Source: Arabidopsis thaliana
Lineage: Eukaryota > Streptophyta > Magnoliopsida > Brassicales > Brassicaceae
DNA: 64,000 nucleotides
Assembly: GCF_000001735.4 (NCBI RefSeq)
Contig: NC_003070.9
Location: forward strand, 9,982,001 to 10,046,000
Direction: 5' to 3'
Below the pieces are notes generated by a model that worked only from the letters and a program-made list of their open reading frames with translations, ran no database searches and was not told the origin of the DNA. Made by a program: the position numbers and the translations under genes. Shown here in pieces: positions 25,091 through 36,690 of this stretch (positions within the stretch are counted from its first letter, which is position 1; every line of letters starts with the position of its first letter).

Positions 25091-25499
25091 TTAAATAAGC
25101 ACATATGCTTTTGGCCCATATAGGTTTAGTTGTTTTGTAAATTTTTAGCATGTCTTCTGATTTTCAGATTTTGTTTAGGAAAGGAATAAAGTCCTCCAAA
25201 GATTGTTCATCAACTTTAGCCGATTAGATTGGTATGTCTTGGTTTGGTCTTGTGGAGATAGTAGTCTCATAGTAGTCGTCTAAACCAAAGCTCTAGTCTT
25301 GAAAGCTTATCTTTCCCATCTTCACGTTGTTCATTCACTTCATGGGAGATTCGAATTACATTCTTTTAAGAGGATATTAGTTTACGCTCTAATCGTACTA
25401 TATTCATGGATTAAGAAAACATCTACAATCTCCAACATATTTTAAACAGAGGACCAATGCAGACAAGGAAACCTTCAAGGTCTCAAAAAAAAGTCAAGA
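25091..25499. other. Intergenic, no gene seen
   Basis: AT-rich sequence between the tandem duplication and the next LINE remnant. It may contain more degraded LINE sequence, but nothing I can name. Confidence 0.5.
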
Positions 25500-26061
25500 A
25501 AATTTGAATTCGTGCCAACTAATAAAACGGACATACCTTTGATTTTAGGTGTCCGACCAGGTCGCACTTATTTGAGTGATGGATATAGTTTGATTAGAAT
25601 AAAATCTAGTAACTATTTTGTTAAGTCAGGGTATTGGGTTGCGCAAGAACTTTCTCGCCCTACTTGTGACTACCCTTTTCAGGGACCAGGAATCACTCCC
25701 TTTTTGGCACAAGTATGGAAGTTAAAAACCACAAGAAAGCTTAAGCATTTTGTGGTAATGTTTATCAGGGTACTTGGCAACAAACCATACACTATTCTAC
25801 CGACACATCGGTAAGGAAAAGCATTGTCCTAGATGTGGTGCTCAGGAGGAGACAGTTAATCACCTCTTTTTTGAATGCCCACCAGTGCTTCAAACTTGGG
25901 CTCTTTCACCAATTCCATCACTGCCTTCCTCCTTTTCTGATTAGTCCTTATTCTCCAATTTGGATTTTCTTTCTCGAAAGTGAAAGGAATGATGAATGGT
26001 AAAGAAATTGGACACCTTTTCCCATGGATACTATGGTATGTATAGAAGGCTCAAAATAGCT
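25500..26061 (+). mobile_element. Degenerate LINE remnant, 5' portion (RT C-terminus and zf-RVT)
   Basis: The frame 25512-25814 reads GVRPGRTYLSDGYS then YFVKSGYWVAQELSRPTCDY and VWKLKTTRKLKHFV. After a frameshift it continues as RHIGKEKHCPRCGAQEETVN, HLFFECPPVLQTW and, further on, a degraded WILWY-type segment. These are hallmark segments of plant non-LTR reverse transcriptase tails. Frameshifts and stops make it non-functional. It is interrupted at about 26062 by another element. Confidence 0.8.
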
Positions 26062-26665
26062 TTATACAGTAGAAACTCTATAAATTAGTAATGTTGGGAT
26101 CATGAAATTTTATTAATTTATAATGATATTAATTTATCCTATAAATTAATATTTATTAACTTATACGATAAGTTAATAAATATTAATTTATAGAAATATT
26201 TACATAAAATACAATATTATATTCTTTTTAAAATGTTTCTTAATTTAAGTTTTTATATGTTTTGTTGTTTGCATATATAATTATGTTAGTTTTAGTTTTT
26301 TTTTTACTTCTTTAATTTATTTTTCAGCAAGATATTGTGTCTATATATCTACGCCATTAACGTCAATGTAAACGTAAACATGAAGCTTAATCCAATTTCT
26401 CTTTACTCAAATCTTAGCAATGCTTTCTCAAAAAGATTTTACAAAATCAACTATGACGGATCAAATACGCAAATAGTTAATTATATGAGTATAACAAAGA
26501 TCATACCAGTTGTATTTTAAAAAGAGTTGTAATTGTAGCTTGAATAAAAATTTCATATAAAAATTAGTCTTAAAATATATACTTAAGATCTATGATTATT
26601 AATTTATAATATTATTGGATTTTGAAATTTTGAATTTTTTTTCATTTTTTATTTATTTATTTTAC
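26062..26665. mobile_element. Small hairpin-rich (MITE-like) insertion inside the LINE
   Basis: The left end ACAGTAGAAACTCTATAAAT resembles a terminal sequence common to short non-autonomous DNA transposons of plants. The whole block is extremely AT-rich and separates two segments of the same LINE. It contains a 26-bp perfect inverted repeat. The right terminal inverted repeat is not clear, so the right edge is taken from where LINE coding sequence resumes. Confidence 0.5.
26139..26193. repeat. 26-bp perfect inverted repeat with 3-nt loop
   Basis: Arms 26139-26164 and 26168-26193 are exact reverse complements around the spacer ACG. The arms are made of ATAAATTAAT/ATTTATTAAC type sequence. 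Confidence 0.92.
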
Positions 26666-26835
26666 ATTAGGTTTCTTCCCTCTTGTAACAATATTTGTGC
26701 TGATTGTCTAGCTAAAAAGGTAAGAGCATGAGGGTCTCTTTTCTCCCATGTAAACACATCTGCTTAGGATTGTCTTTCTTTAGAAGAAAAATTCCGTCCG
26801 ATAACTTAGTAAAATGGTGTTCGACTAAAAAGAAA
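26666..26835 (+). mobile_element. Degenerate LINE remnant, 3' portion (RNase H end)
   Basis: Translation gives LPSSCNNICADCLAKKVRA, the usual C-terminal end of a plant LINE RNase H domain, followed by 3' sequence and an A-rich tail near 26828. It is the continuation of the LINE at 25500-26061. Confidence 0.7.
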
Positions 26836-28258
26836 AAAAAAACATTTAAAACAAGAAAGTCAAATAATTATTTGATATAAAATTTTAATGACATATTTAT
26901 AATTAAAATATAATTTAACAGAAATATAGTTATATACTAGATAAAAAAACATATTTCTTTGAAAATTAAAACAGATGAAATATATGAAATTAATCATTTC
27001 TAAAAAGCTTTCTAAGTAAGCTGTTTCGTTCCTTTACATCTGTCTTTTTCATTTACTTTTTGGGTTGAGATTATTAGTTTCTTGTTCATGAAGCTTCGCA
27101 TCTCCATCGAGGATCATGTGTACGGACCCGAGTGCTTACCCAAATAAACCGAATTACCATAGCATTTACAAAAAAAACATTTGGAGAGTTGGTTGTACCA
27201 TTCTAATTATATATAGTTCGTCTTTTAATATTGTGGTTAGCTAAGAAAATTCAATATTAGGTCTACTTTAAGACACAGATTGAGAAAAAATATATATAAG
27301 TTAATAACTTTTGGTGAAGAATCTGTTGTCAACGAGCCAAAATATGAGAATTTTTGGGTATAGGTTACTTGCTTAACACGAGAGTTTGTTCTGTGCGTGA
27401 AGATATGGTCTTATTGCTTCACCAAGTTGGTCCAACATATATATATGATCTAACATTTATCTATGAGATCTCTTTATCTATTGTATATTTCGTAAATGAA
27501 TCCTACTATACATACATGAAATATTGATAGTCGGGCATAACTTAACGTTTTCCATTGCATAATTCATCACACGATCTTTTTCTTGGATTTTTTTTATATA
27601 TATAAAATATAATCTGTTAAAGGATCAATCAAGATCATGTTATGGCATATGATATATTGAATAGAAAATAAATAAAACTGGCAAAACTTTAAATAGTTTG
27701 GAAAAGAAAATGAGTTTGAATAACGACACTCCATCTCTCGTCACCTTTCTTGATTTTGAAGAGATTAGTTTTCTCTATTTTTTTTCGTTTTTTCTTTTAT
27801 AAACTCCATATCCTGATTTAGTTTAATGATCTCTTGAAGGGGTTTTCCTAAGTGTGGTTGGATACCATTAGTTAAACATTTTCACACAACTCTAGCTATA
27901 ACACATTCAATATTTCAACTGTGAATACTAGAAAAAGGTTAAAATGGTTCAAATTAAAATAGTCATAATCAAAATGTTGAAAAATGCATTTAAAAGTTAT
28001 TTGTTGCAAACGTATGTACATACACCATTCATAAACTTGACGTCCACGCAACCTCCCAAAAATATTATTTTATTACACCATTTTAATTTAATATACTATA
28101 ATTAAATTTTAGTTCCAAAACTTAACATTCACTTGCCCCTCTTTCTATATCACCTCCTCATCTTTAGCTCCCTCTCTCTCGTTTTATCTTTTGATAGTTC
28201 TGATTGTAATTAGATTTTGGTAGGTCACTTGTATAGAGAGATCAGTAAAATAAGAAGG
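26836..28258. other. Intergenic region and NAC010 promoter
   Basis: Strongly AT-rich with no supported coding sequence. The segment 28140-28258 is pyrimidine-rich and probably the NAC010 5' UTR. Confidence 0.55.
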
Positions 28259-29867
28259 ATGAGTTGGTGTGATGGTTCAGATGATAACTACGATCTTAAT
28301 CTTGAAAGAGTATCGAACACTGATCATCCATCGGTTCAACTCAAAGACCAATCTCAATCATGTGTAACGAGCCGTCCAGATTCCAAGATTAGCGCTGAAA
28401 CTCCCATCACGACTTGTCCTTCTTGCGGACACAAGCTCCATCATCACCAAGACGACCAGGTTACATATGTTAACCATTAATTCACCTAAATGTTCTTTAG
28501 TTATCAATATGATTACTTTAGATTTTGACATAAAATGAGATCTGATAAGGTTGGTAGCATCAAAGATTTACCAAGCTTACCGGCAGGAGTCAAATTCGAT
28601 CCGTCGGATAAAGAGATCCTTATGCATTTGGAGGCGAAGGTATCATCCGATAAGCGAAAACTTCATCCGTTGATTGATGAATTTATACCTACGCTTGAAG
28701 GAGAGAATGGAATTTGTTATACGCATCCTGAGAAACTTCCTGGTATGTAACCCTCTCTTTTTTTTTTTTTTTTTTTGTATTATCAATACAGAGCTAAGTA
28801 TAAATTACAGAAAAATAAATGAATACTATTGACGATATTTCTTTCTCAATTAGCACCATGAAAACAAGGAGAATTATCCAAAAATGACTATTTTGGTTAT
28901 CGCGATTTCATTTCATTTAAAATTTACATCTTCTTCTTTTCTTGGGGTCAAAAGTAAGTAACGCATGTTTTTGCATACGGAGTCTACACAAACACTCTTG
29001 GCTTTACCATTTTATATTAGAGTTTTCGGTTTAAATTTTTTTTTGTAGAGGCATAGATATTTTGGTTAGTTATAAAATAAAAAATCTTGCTAGATTTGAT
29101 ATATAATATGTGTTCAGAAGATTTGTTCAGAAGTGTAATGGTTGGTTTTATCCCAAAAACAAATGATCACATATTCACATGCATATAGTAAAGTTTTGTG
29201 AAATAAAATTGTCTCTACAATTTGGTGTAAGATTATAAAAGTGAAATCATCAAATCCGATGTGATTGATGATCAGATCAACATATGCTTAACTTAAGTAC
29301 ATCTTGTCCCAAGTAGGAGTAAGCAAGGACGGGCAAGTACGGCACTTCTTCCACCGGCCATCAAAGGCTTATACGACCGGAACACGAAAACGAAGAAAAG
29401 TGAGCACAGATGAGGAAGGCCATGAAACAAGGTGGCACAAAACAGGCAAGACTCGACCTGTTTTGTCTCAATCAGGAGAAACCGGTTTCAAGAAGATCCT
29501 AGTGCTCTACACCAACTATGGTCGCCAGAAGAAGCCTGAGAAGACGAATTGGGTGATGCATCAGTATCATTTAGGTAGCAGCGAGGACGAAAAAGACGGT
29601 GAACCAGTCCTCTCTAAAGTCTTCTACCAAACACAGCCTAGGCAATGCGGTTCGATGGAACCTAAACCGAAAAATCTCGTAAACCTAAACCGGTTTAGTT
29701 ATGAAAATATTCAGGCCGGTTTCGGGTATGAGCATGGTGGTAAAAGTGAAGAGACGACGCAGGTGATTCGAGAGTTGGTAGTTCGTGAAGGCGATGGGTC
29801 ATGTTCGTTTCTTAGTTTTACTTGTGATGCAAGTAAGGGTAAAGAAAGCTTCATGAAGAATCAATAG
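28259..29867 (+). CDS. NAC010: NAC transcription factor NAC010/SND3
   Basis: Exons 28259-28459, 28550-28742 and 29317-29867 join to 314 aa. The ATG at MSWCDGSDD opens an N-terminal extension of about 65 residues with a CPSCGH motif that could bind metal. The NAC domain then runs from [18 protein letters not shown] through [40 protein letters not shown] and [10 protein letters not shown]. Subdomain A is LPAGVKF rather than the common LPPGFRF, which marks the subgroup VIII-like NACs related to SND2/SND3. These are nuclear activators in the secondary wall programme of fibres and vessels, downstream of SND1/NST. Recalled as At1g28470. Confidence 0.94.
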
Positions 29868-31633
29868 AACATAACATATATAATATATATAAATGGAGGT
29901 GCTTTGTTGGAGTAAAGATGAGGAAAAGAATGAGAGAGCACATATTCTTTGTGTGTAGGTGTTGGGTAACTATCATAGTAATCTACCTCAAAGCTTTTGG
30001 GAGATTTTAGGTTTTAACCTTTTTTATTATTAAATTGGGGGCGTAACTTTAACCTCGAGACATGACTGATATTTGTTTATATTTCTATTCTTCTAGATAA
30101 AATATGTCAAAACAATACTGTAATAGCTCGTCTTTCAATTATTGTAACAAATATTTCAAGTAATAATGAAATTAAAAATGGATAAAATAGGACTTTGGAA
30201 ACCGGAACTCTTGGTTTAGTACTTTTTTTGTTAGTAACGCATGTATATGGATTTAAATCCGATTTGCTGAGTATGCAGATAATCGATAGTGACTTATTTT
30301 CTGTATAAAAATTTTGTTCTCTAAAATCTTAGAAAAAAAATTAGCTAGCTAATTAAGATTCCTACACGTTCAAATTTTTATTGTGTAAACAGCCTTAATA
30401 ATAATTTCCGTCCTACATTATTATAATGTTTGTTTAGTGTAAACAACCTTAGTCAAATTTTTATTTCAAGTTGAGTTCTAAAATTTTGTTGATTTTTTCT
30501 CTTGAATTTGGAAATTAACCTTAATTTCATTTTATTTTCACGATTGATCTTTAGCATTTGCTTATACCAAGAAGAACAAAAGACCCAATAAATGTGGAGC
30601 AGTGATGAATTTGGGCGTGGCAAAACCAATTCTCACGTGAACAGTGAGATTAATCGTGTGCTGTATAGAAGATATGAAAGGCCCTTAGTAAGGATTCTGT
30701 AGTCATTTCCAATTGTTGTTTCGAACCGTGTTTCGTTCTTCCGGTGTTTTGGAGGAGCTAGTAAGACCATAGGGTCGATTAGCGTTATTGTGTATCGTTG
30801 ATATCTTGTTTTGTGCTAGCTGACCGCGGGAAATGCGCTTGTTAGAGTGAACTACCACTATCGTATACTCGGGTTTTTGTAGTTCCGTTCTGATAAAGCT
30901 CATGGTTAAGTTCGAAGAACCGCTTGCATGTGACTTGGGTGGTGTCTGTAATTGAGGGTTCTATGCTCTTTGCCGTTTATGGCTCGGGCCAGCAGTAAAA
31001 TGCTTCCAGCTCTAAAGGTTAACGTTTCATTGGTCTCCACTTTTTGCCGCGCCGTCTCCACTTTGTGCATCATAGTGGAAACATACCAATTGGAGTGATA
31101 TCTTCCATCCCTCCCACATTTTTCACCTCAATCTAAAGGATCTCTCATATTTTGGCATTTGTGAATATTCAAATCTGATAAACTACCACGTACCCCAAAC
31201 AAGAGCATTAAGGTCACATTTAAATCACTATCACCTAACAGTCTAACACAGTAATAAATTCTTTCCGTTTCACAAAAGGTTGATAAATCTTTTAAACAAA
31301 CAGATCCATTAATTTCTATCTCACTTAGAAGAGTAGATGCCTAAAACGAATGATACAATGAGTACCATCAAAACATGAATACCATAAAAAAAAAAATGAA
31401 TCTATATAAAATCTGATGACAAAAAAAAACGAGTACTATCAAAACAGAGCACAATGAATGCTATAAAATTATTGGGTACAATCTCTAGCAAATTTCAACT
31501 TGAGACTTTTCTTTTATTTATTTCTTTATATACATATATATGAAACGATTCAATTATAAACCGTAAACAACAATTACCAATCAAGATTCTTAATTAAAAG
31601 AAAAAAAAATAATTTTAAATTATTAATTTACAA
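29868..31633. other. Intergenic region between NAC010 and GRX480 (convergent genes)
   Basis: Includes the NAC010 3' UTR and, at the right, the GRX480 3' UTR. Most is AT-rich. The block at about 30590-31080 is clearly less AT-rich and is listed separately; no gene is supported. Confidence 0.55.
30590..31080. other. Compositionally distinct block of unknown origin
   Basis: About 490 bp with noticeably more G+C than its surroundings and many CpG (GCCGCGCCGTCTCC; CCGCGGG; GGCTCGGGCC). It contains a near-repeat CTCCACTTTTTGCCG / CTCCACTTTGTGCATC. The best frame is only 66 codons, on the minus strand, with no family I recognise. It could be a transposon fragment, organellar insertion or non-coding RNA locus. 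Confidence 0.4.
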
Positions 31634-32047
31634 TCACAACCACAGAGCCCCAACTTCCTTAAGAATTGGAACTAACTCACCGGAGATATGAGTAGCCATA
31701 ACCCTATCTAACCCTCCAAACAACCTCCCTCCTACATAAACCGCCGGTAACTTCACCGTACCTCCGCCGCCTTGAACTCCAATATTCTCCAACTCACTCA
31801 AAACTTCATCTTCCCTCTCCTCATCAATCTCAAGGACCGCCGGATTCACTCCAAGTCCAAGAAGCAGCCTCCTCACCACATGACACATGCAACATCCTCT
31901 CCGTCCAATCACAATCACCGCGTTCTCCTCCACCACCATCCGAACTCTCTCGCCGTTTCCCTGCGTTTTAAGCGATAGCGGCCGCAGAGATTCCCCGACG
32001 GTTGTCGTCATGTTATAATTTCTTGCACAAGAAATCGTTCCTTGCAT
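31634..32047 (-). CDS. GRXC9: CC-type (class III) glutaredoxin GRX480/GRXC9 (ROXY19)
   Basis: Intronless 137-aa protein. The start is taken at MQGTISCARN; an ATG two codons upstream is possible. The active site is GCCMCH, the CC-type signature of land-plant ROXY glutaredoxins, followed by a KLPAVYVGG cis-Pro segment and a GGLDRVMATH glutathione-binding segment. It ends in ALWL, the C-terminal motif needed for TGA-factor partnership through TOPLESS. GRX480 is a salicylate- and xenobiotic-induced nuclear/cytosolic protein that binds TGA2-type factors and represses jasmonate (PDF1.2, ORA59) and detoxification genes. Upstream as-1-like elements fit TGA control and feedback. Recalled as At1g28480. 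Confidence 0.95.
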   Translation of the reverse strand: MQGTISCARNYNMTTTVGESLRPLSLKTQGNGERVRMVVEENAVIVIGRRGCCMCHVVRRLLLGLGVNPAVLEIDEEREDEVLSELENIGVQGGGGTVKLPAVYVGGRLFGGLDRVMATHISGELVPILKEVGALWL

Positions 32048-32098
32048 TTTCAAGTATGTTTTTAAAGATAGATACCAATTAGGAAAGGAAGGTTTTGT

Positions 32099-32107
32099 TA
32101 TATATAC
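32099..32107 (-). promoter_or_regulatory. TATA box of GRX480
   Basis: TATATATAA on the minus strand, about 52 bases upstream of the start codon. Confidence 0.6.
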
Positions 32108-32152
32108 ATGAAGAAAGAGAGATCAGAGAGGAAAGTCTAGCGTCAACGATGG

Positions 32153-32172
32153 TTACGTAAGGATGTGCGTCA
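32153..32172 (-). promoter_or_regulatory. as-1-like element of GRX480
   Basis: On the minus strand it reads TGACGCACATCCTTACGTAA. This is two TGACG-type half sites in the as-1 arrangement, some 50 bp above the TATA box. It is the expected site for TGA bZIP factors and fits salicylate induction. Confidence 0.8.
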
Positions 32173-32198
32173 CAGGAAGCTATGGGTGATGGTGCTGT

Positions 32199-32206
32199 TT
32201 ACGTCA
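32199..32206 (-). promoter_or_regulatory. Second TGACG half site upstream of GRX480
   Basis: TGACGTAA on the minus strand, about 27 bp beyond the as-1-like element. Another CGTCA lies at 32141-32145 on the plus strand. Clustered TGACG motifs suggest several TGA dimers on this promoter. Confidence 0.65.
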
Positions 32207-32207
32207 C

Positions 32208-33840
32208 TGGATTGGAGTGGACTTAGTCATAGGACCGTGTCGTTATATCGTATCACATGTTTCACGCTGACTTTTTGGATCCCACTTTATTCTTTTAATA
32301 AATCTGCACGTTTTAATTTTGGTTCCTCTCTACTTTACATAATATTTTACTGCTTTTTTCATATCAATAAAAAATAGGAGAATTCTCAGAATTTATTACT
32401 ATTATATTTGGGTTGTTTCGAAACTTTCGATAGATGGTTGTATACTTAGAAATATTCGCATGTGACGACCACATAGTGGATGCTTGCTTCTTTCGATCTC
32501 GACCATCAAAACGGAATCACCAGACTATATACAACAATTTTGGTAATCTAATACTAAAATTGTAGAAAACACAATTTTGTTTTGGGATTGCTAAATAAAT
32601 ACACTAGAGATGCTAGAGAGACCTAGCCTAAACTTTCGATATTTTCCGTTTTATCATTCAAGTAATTAATATAACATTTAGGTGTAAAGGTTAATAATAT
32701 ATATGACATTATATTCTTAGTGATCAAAAATCTAAACATAAACTTTTAGGAAAAAGACATATACTACTTTCCAAATTAATGTAACACGATCATGTCATAT
32801 AGTAATGACCATGTTTGGATGAAAGTGGTAATTATGAGACGTGATTAAGTACTCTTGTTGAATCCTTCTTTTAAACCAATACTAAGAATAAGTTTGACAT
32901 TATTGTCATATTATTTGTACTCGGACTTTCCGAGTAGTAGTGGAGCCTTATTAACTAATAATAATAATACGCATGACAGGAAAAAACTGAGAAGGTCATT
33001 TAGAAAGAACCATCGTCGAAGGATGGACGGTGGAAAAGTCGGTAGACGTCAGCACCAAGCCACCAACTAATTTGGTTTGTTTTAATGGAATCATGACGTC
33101 TTTCTTCTTTAAAACTCATGTCACCCATTTCTTCCTAAATTTGGACTATTATATGATTATGGGAATTGCATTTCTTTATTAAAGTCACGTGTCATCCTTT
33201 AACTTTATAAGTTCTTCAGGTTCCAAACTCCAAAGCCTTTCCAATTTTATCGTTCCACCAAATCCTGAAATGAAAGTTCAACATCCATCATGGTCCCAAA
33301 ACGTTAAAAATATTTTAAAAAATAGAGTGTGGGGGATTTAAAAATTCATGACCGCTAGTAAAATATACAAATTTTCAACAAAACAAATTGCATGACCGCT
33401 TTGTTGGAGATATTATATTTACAGTTGCCTAACGTGAGAAGTTTGCATAACAAAACTAATCACAAACTCACAATATATACCATTCTTCTGTGCACCGGAA
33501 ATCTATAACACTTAAAATCTTAAATGTGTAAACCCTAAAATTTTACCATACAATTTTTGAATTGAGAAAACAATTATTTGTTTTTGGTTTCTAGGATTAG
33601 TAAACAATCATTTATAGTAGCATCGGATTTTTCATGGACTATGAATCTTCTCAATAGACAGACTTAGGTCACGCTTTAACCAACAAAAACTCAGCAAGAG
33701 TGGTTTCTTTCTTCTATAACAAATGCCAAATATGCGTTTCAATATAACCATTTTCTATAACAGTTAATAATCAAAATTTTGTAACGTAGAAAATGGTCTT
33801 TATTAATACTGTCGTAGATTTGTAATAACTTATTGGGCTC
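32208..33840. other. Intergenic, divergent promoters of GRX480 and SYP61
   Basis: No supported coding sequence. Open frames here are under 72 codons without known relatives. Confidence 0.55.
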
Positions 33841-33885
33841 TGTGGTCTCTTATTGGGCTTTATAAGATTCTCCAGTAGCCCAAAA
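33834..33885 (+). promoter_or_regulatory. Site II-type motifs (TGGGCT/AGCCCA) before SYP61
   Basis: TTGGGCTC, TTGGGCTTTA and TAGCCCAAA occur within about 50 bp, just upstream of the likely transcript start near 33900. Such TCP-bound motifs are usual in promoters of constitutive plant genes. Confidence 0.5.
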
Positions 33886-34025
33886 ATAAACTTTCAGCGA
33901 ATCTCAAAGCCAACCGCAGGTGATGCGTTTTGCTATGTAAGAGAGACGAATCTCACGCCGGAATCTCTTTTACTTCACCGTCGTTTGTTCTCCGTCGCGT
34001 CACCTTTCGATTAATTCCTTCACAG

Positions 34026-34406
34026 GTAAGGAAGCTTCTTCAATTTTCCTCTTACATCAATTCTCCTTTCGCATTGATCCTTGTCGTTATCGTCTCTAAA
34101 CGCAAGCTTTTTCTCCAATGTTTGTGTCGATCTTAAAGCACATAGATTGATAAAGCCGTTCCGGTTCTATTGAATAAAATTCTAACCCTAGATTAGCCAG
34201 GATTTAATCGGAATTTCTCTGGATCTAATAGTTTTGTCGAGTTTGATCATTGTGACTTAGGAACTCTAATTTTGCAATCGTAGAATTTGCGCATCTCCAG
34301 AACAATCCCTGCCAATGAGATGAAATTTCAAAATTCTGTTTCTGTAACTAACTTTGCATAAGAACTTGTTTCTATAGCTTAATCAGCTGTGTTATTTGGT
34401 GTATAG
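34026..34406 (+). other. Probable 5' UTR intron of SYP61
   Basis: A donor CACAG|GTAAGG at 34026 and an acceptor GTATAG at 34406 flank this stretch, which lies just before the start codon. Inferred from splice signals only. Confidence 0.55.
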
Positions 34407-34432
34407 GGTAGCAAAATTTTGTTGATTTCGGG

Positions 34433-35842
34433 ATGTCTTCAGCTCAAGATCCATTCTACATTGTTAAAGAAGAGATTCAGGATTCTGTAAGTTGTTCAGA
34501 AATTGCCAGAGATGTTTTTTTGTTTAGATTTTGAAGTACAGTGATTGATGGATGATGCTTTGTTAGATTGATAAGTTGCAATCTACATTCCACAAATGGG
34601 AGCGTATCTCTCCCGACATGGGTGATCAAGCACATGTGGCGAAGGAGCTTGTTGCTACTTGTGGAAGCATTGAGTGGCAGGTACTCGTATTTAGTCACGG
34701 TTCTATTAATCTCGTCTTTATATATAATTTAGCTGGTGTGGAATAGGATTTGTGTTTGTAAATGGATCTTGTAGGAATGTATTGGCCCTTATTTACATGA
34801 TTAGAAATTCCAATTGAATATATTCGAGTCCTTTCATGGCTATTGAAGCTGTTTTTACTGATAGGAAGGTAGATGAGCTGGAAAAAGCGATTACTGTTGC
34901 AGCAAAAGATCCTTCATGGTATGGCATTGATGAAGCTGAGCTTGAAAAACGGAGGAGATGGACTAGTAATGCTAGGACACAGGTATGTTCTCTAAGTTTG
35001 TTATGAATACTGCTTTACATAGTGGCATAAATTTGTTGTTAGTTGACTTGTGCAAGACGATTACGATTTTTTTTATAGGTGCGGAATGTGAAGTCTGGTG
35101 TTTTAGCTGGAAAGGTTAGTTCTGGAGCAGGTCATGCAAGTGAAGTGCGTAGAGAACTAATGAGAATGCCAAACTCGGGTGAAGCAAGTAGATATGATCA
35201 GTATGGAGGGAGAGACGATGATGGTTTTGTACAGTCAGAATCAGATAGGCAAATGCTGTTGATAAAGTAAAGCTCTCTCTGTGTGTTCTACATTGTTTTG
35301 CAGTCTTTTCTTTGCTTCTGAGTTTATAACGATTTTAGACTGAAGATTGTAGCATAGTGTTGTTCAAAAACAGAGTAGTGCCATAACTTAACATCATTTT
35401 TTTCACTTCAGGCAACAAGACGAAGAATTGGATGAGCTTAGTAAAAGTGTACAGAGAATTGGAGGAGTGGGGCTCACTATACACGACGAACTCGTTGCAC
35501 AGGTTAGTAATATGGGAAGATGATTTAACAGTAGGACGTATCAGTAGAGATCAGAAACATCAAGTTTTTGTTATTGTGTGTGTTCAGGAGAGAATAATAG
35601 ATGAATTGGATACGGAGATGGACAGCACAAAGAACCGTCTTGAATTTGTTCAGGTAAACCCCTTAAAGGTCTTGTTGCTGGTTTGATTGCAGAAAGTAAA
35701 AACTGAAAGAATGAAAATGGTATTGTGACAGAAAAAAGTGGGAATGGTAATGAAGAAAGCTGGAGCAAAAGGTCAAATGATGATGATATGTTTCTTGCTC
35801 GTCTTGTTCATCATCCTATTCGTTCTTGTCTTCTTGACCTAA
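34433..35842 (+). CDS. SYP61: Qc-SNARE syntaxin of plants 61 (SYP61/OSM1)
   Basis: Seven coding exons, 34433-34486, 34567-34680, 34869-34982, 35079-35266, 35412-35502, 35588-35653 and 35732-35842, join to 245 aa. It starts MSSAQDPFYIVKEEIQDS, the syntaxin-6/10 N-terminal type (three-helix region to about residue 110). The Qc SNARE motif spans about 155-215 (DEELDELSKSVQRIGG, IHDELVAQERIIDEL) with the zero-layer Gln in VAQE. A C-terminal tail anchor follows (MMMICFLLVLFIILFVLVFLT region). SYP61 works at the TGN/early endosome with SYP41/42, VTI12 and VPS45 and, with SYP121, in trafficking of aquaporins and cell-wall cargo; osm1 mutants are salt and osmotic-stress sensitive. Recalled as At1g28490. 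Confidence 0.95.
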
Positions 35843-36550
35843 AGAACAGAGCCGCGGGATCTTATAGATGGGAGTTTAATGTCTTACATTATCATGTTTG
35901 TGGTGAAACAAATGGAATATTTACATAAGGTTGTCTGTTTTTTCTTCTCCTATCCAATCCCACATATAATTTTGAACTTTGGCTGTGTGATCTCTAGAGA
36001 ACCTGAAATTAAATACTTTCATAGCTTGATCCCATGGCTAAGTTCCTTAAACAATACAAATCAGTCTCATCAAAAGTAAGCCGTCAAAAACTTCCCTATA
36101 GAATACACCTTTATTATGCCTTCTTTAAGTTTCCGCAATGTCTCCTTTGCTTCTTCAGTTCTGTAACGAAAAAAAAATTCCGAAAGCAGACTCCATAAGA
36201 AACATCTAAAGACAACAAAATGACTCCAAAAATAAAGAACCGGCAAAAATCTAACAATTTGTGGCAACAAACCCGGCTACTGCTCAAAAGACCACCCTTA
36301 ATAGTTCATAATTGAAGGCAAATGCTTCAACTGATCGATCATCAACGAATCCAAAGGACTCACTCACTATAAGCATGATCTCCGGAAGAATCATTGCCGG
36401 ATATAATTAGTTGAATAACTGATTTATTGTTGAATCTTTCTGATACTATCGTTAAACTCTTATGACAACGCTTTTTTTTTTTTTTTGTGTGCAAAATGAC
36501 AACGCTTTAGATTGTAAAATGAATAATGAGTCATTGTATCATTAATAAGA
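35843..36550. other. SYP61 3' UTR and short intergenic region
   Basis: The first 150 bases are 3' UTR-like and recur, rearranged, at 38484-38660. The rest holds no gene I can support. Confidence 0.55.
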
Positions 36551-36554
36551 AGAG

Positions 36555-36590
36555 ATTTGGGCTGATAAGGCCCAACGTAAGCCCATAAAA
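36555..36590 (+). promoter_or_regulatory. Site II-type motif cluster before the DUF626 gene
   Basis: TTGGGCTG, AAGGCCCAAC and AAGCCCATAA occur within 35 bp, about 100 bp upstream of the start codon at 36691. Confidence 0.5.
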
Positions 36591-36690
36591 GAATCCGTCG
36601 GCTGGGATATAAGGGCTGGATCGATTTCAATCGATTTCAAAAAAGAAAAAAACGCACAGGTCAGATACACACAAGGAGGCGCAGGAGAAT

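Noticed and set aside
26335-26520. 61-codon frame as a gene
   Set aside because: Sits inside a low-complexity AT-rich insertion and has no homology I recognise.
30703-30903. 66-codon minus-strand frame as a gene
   Set aside because: No recognised domain, no clear start context or promoter; kept only as part of an unexplained block.
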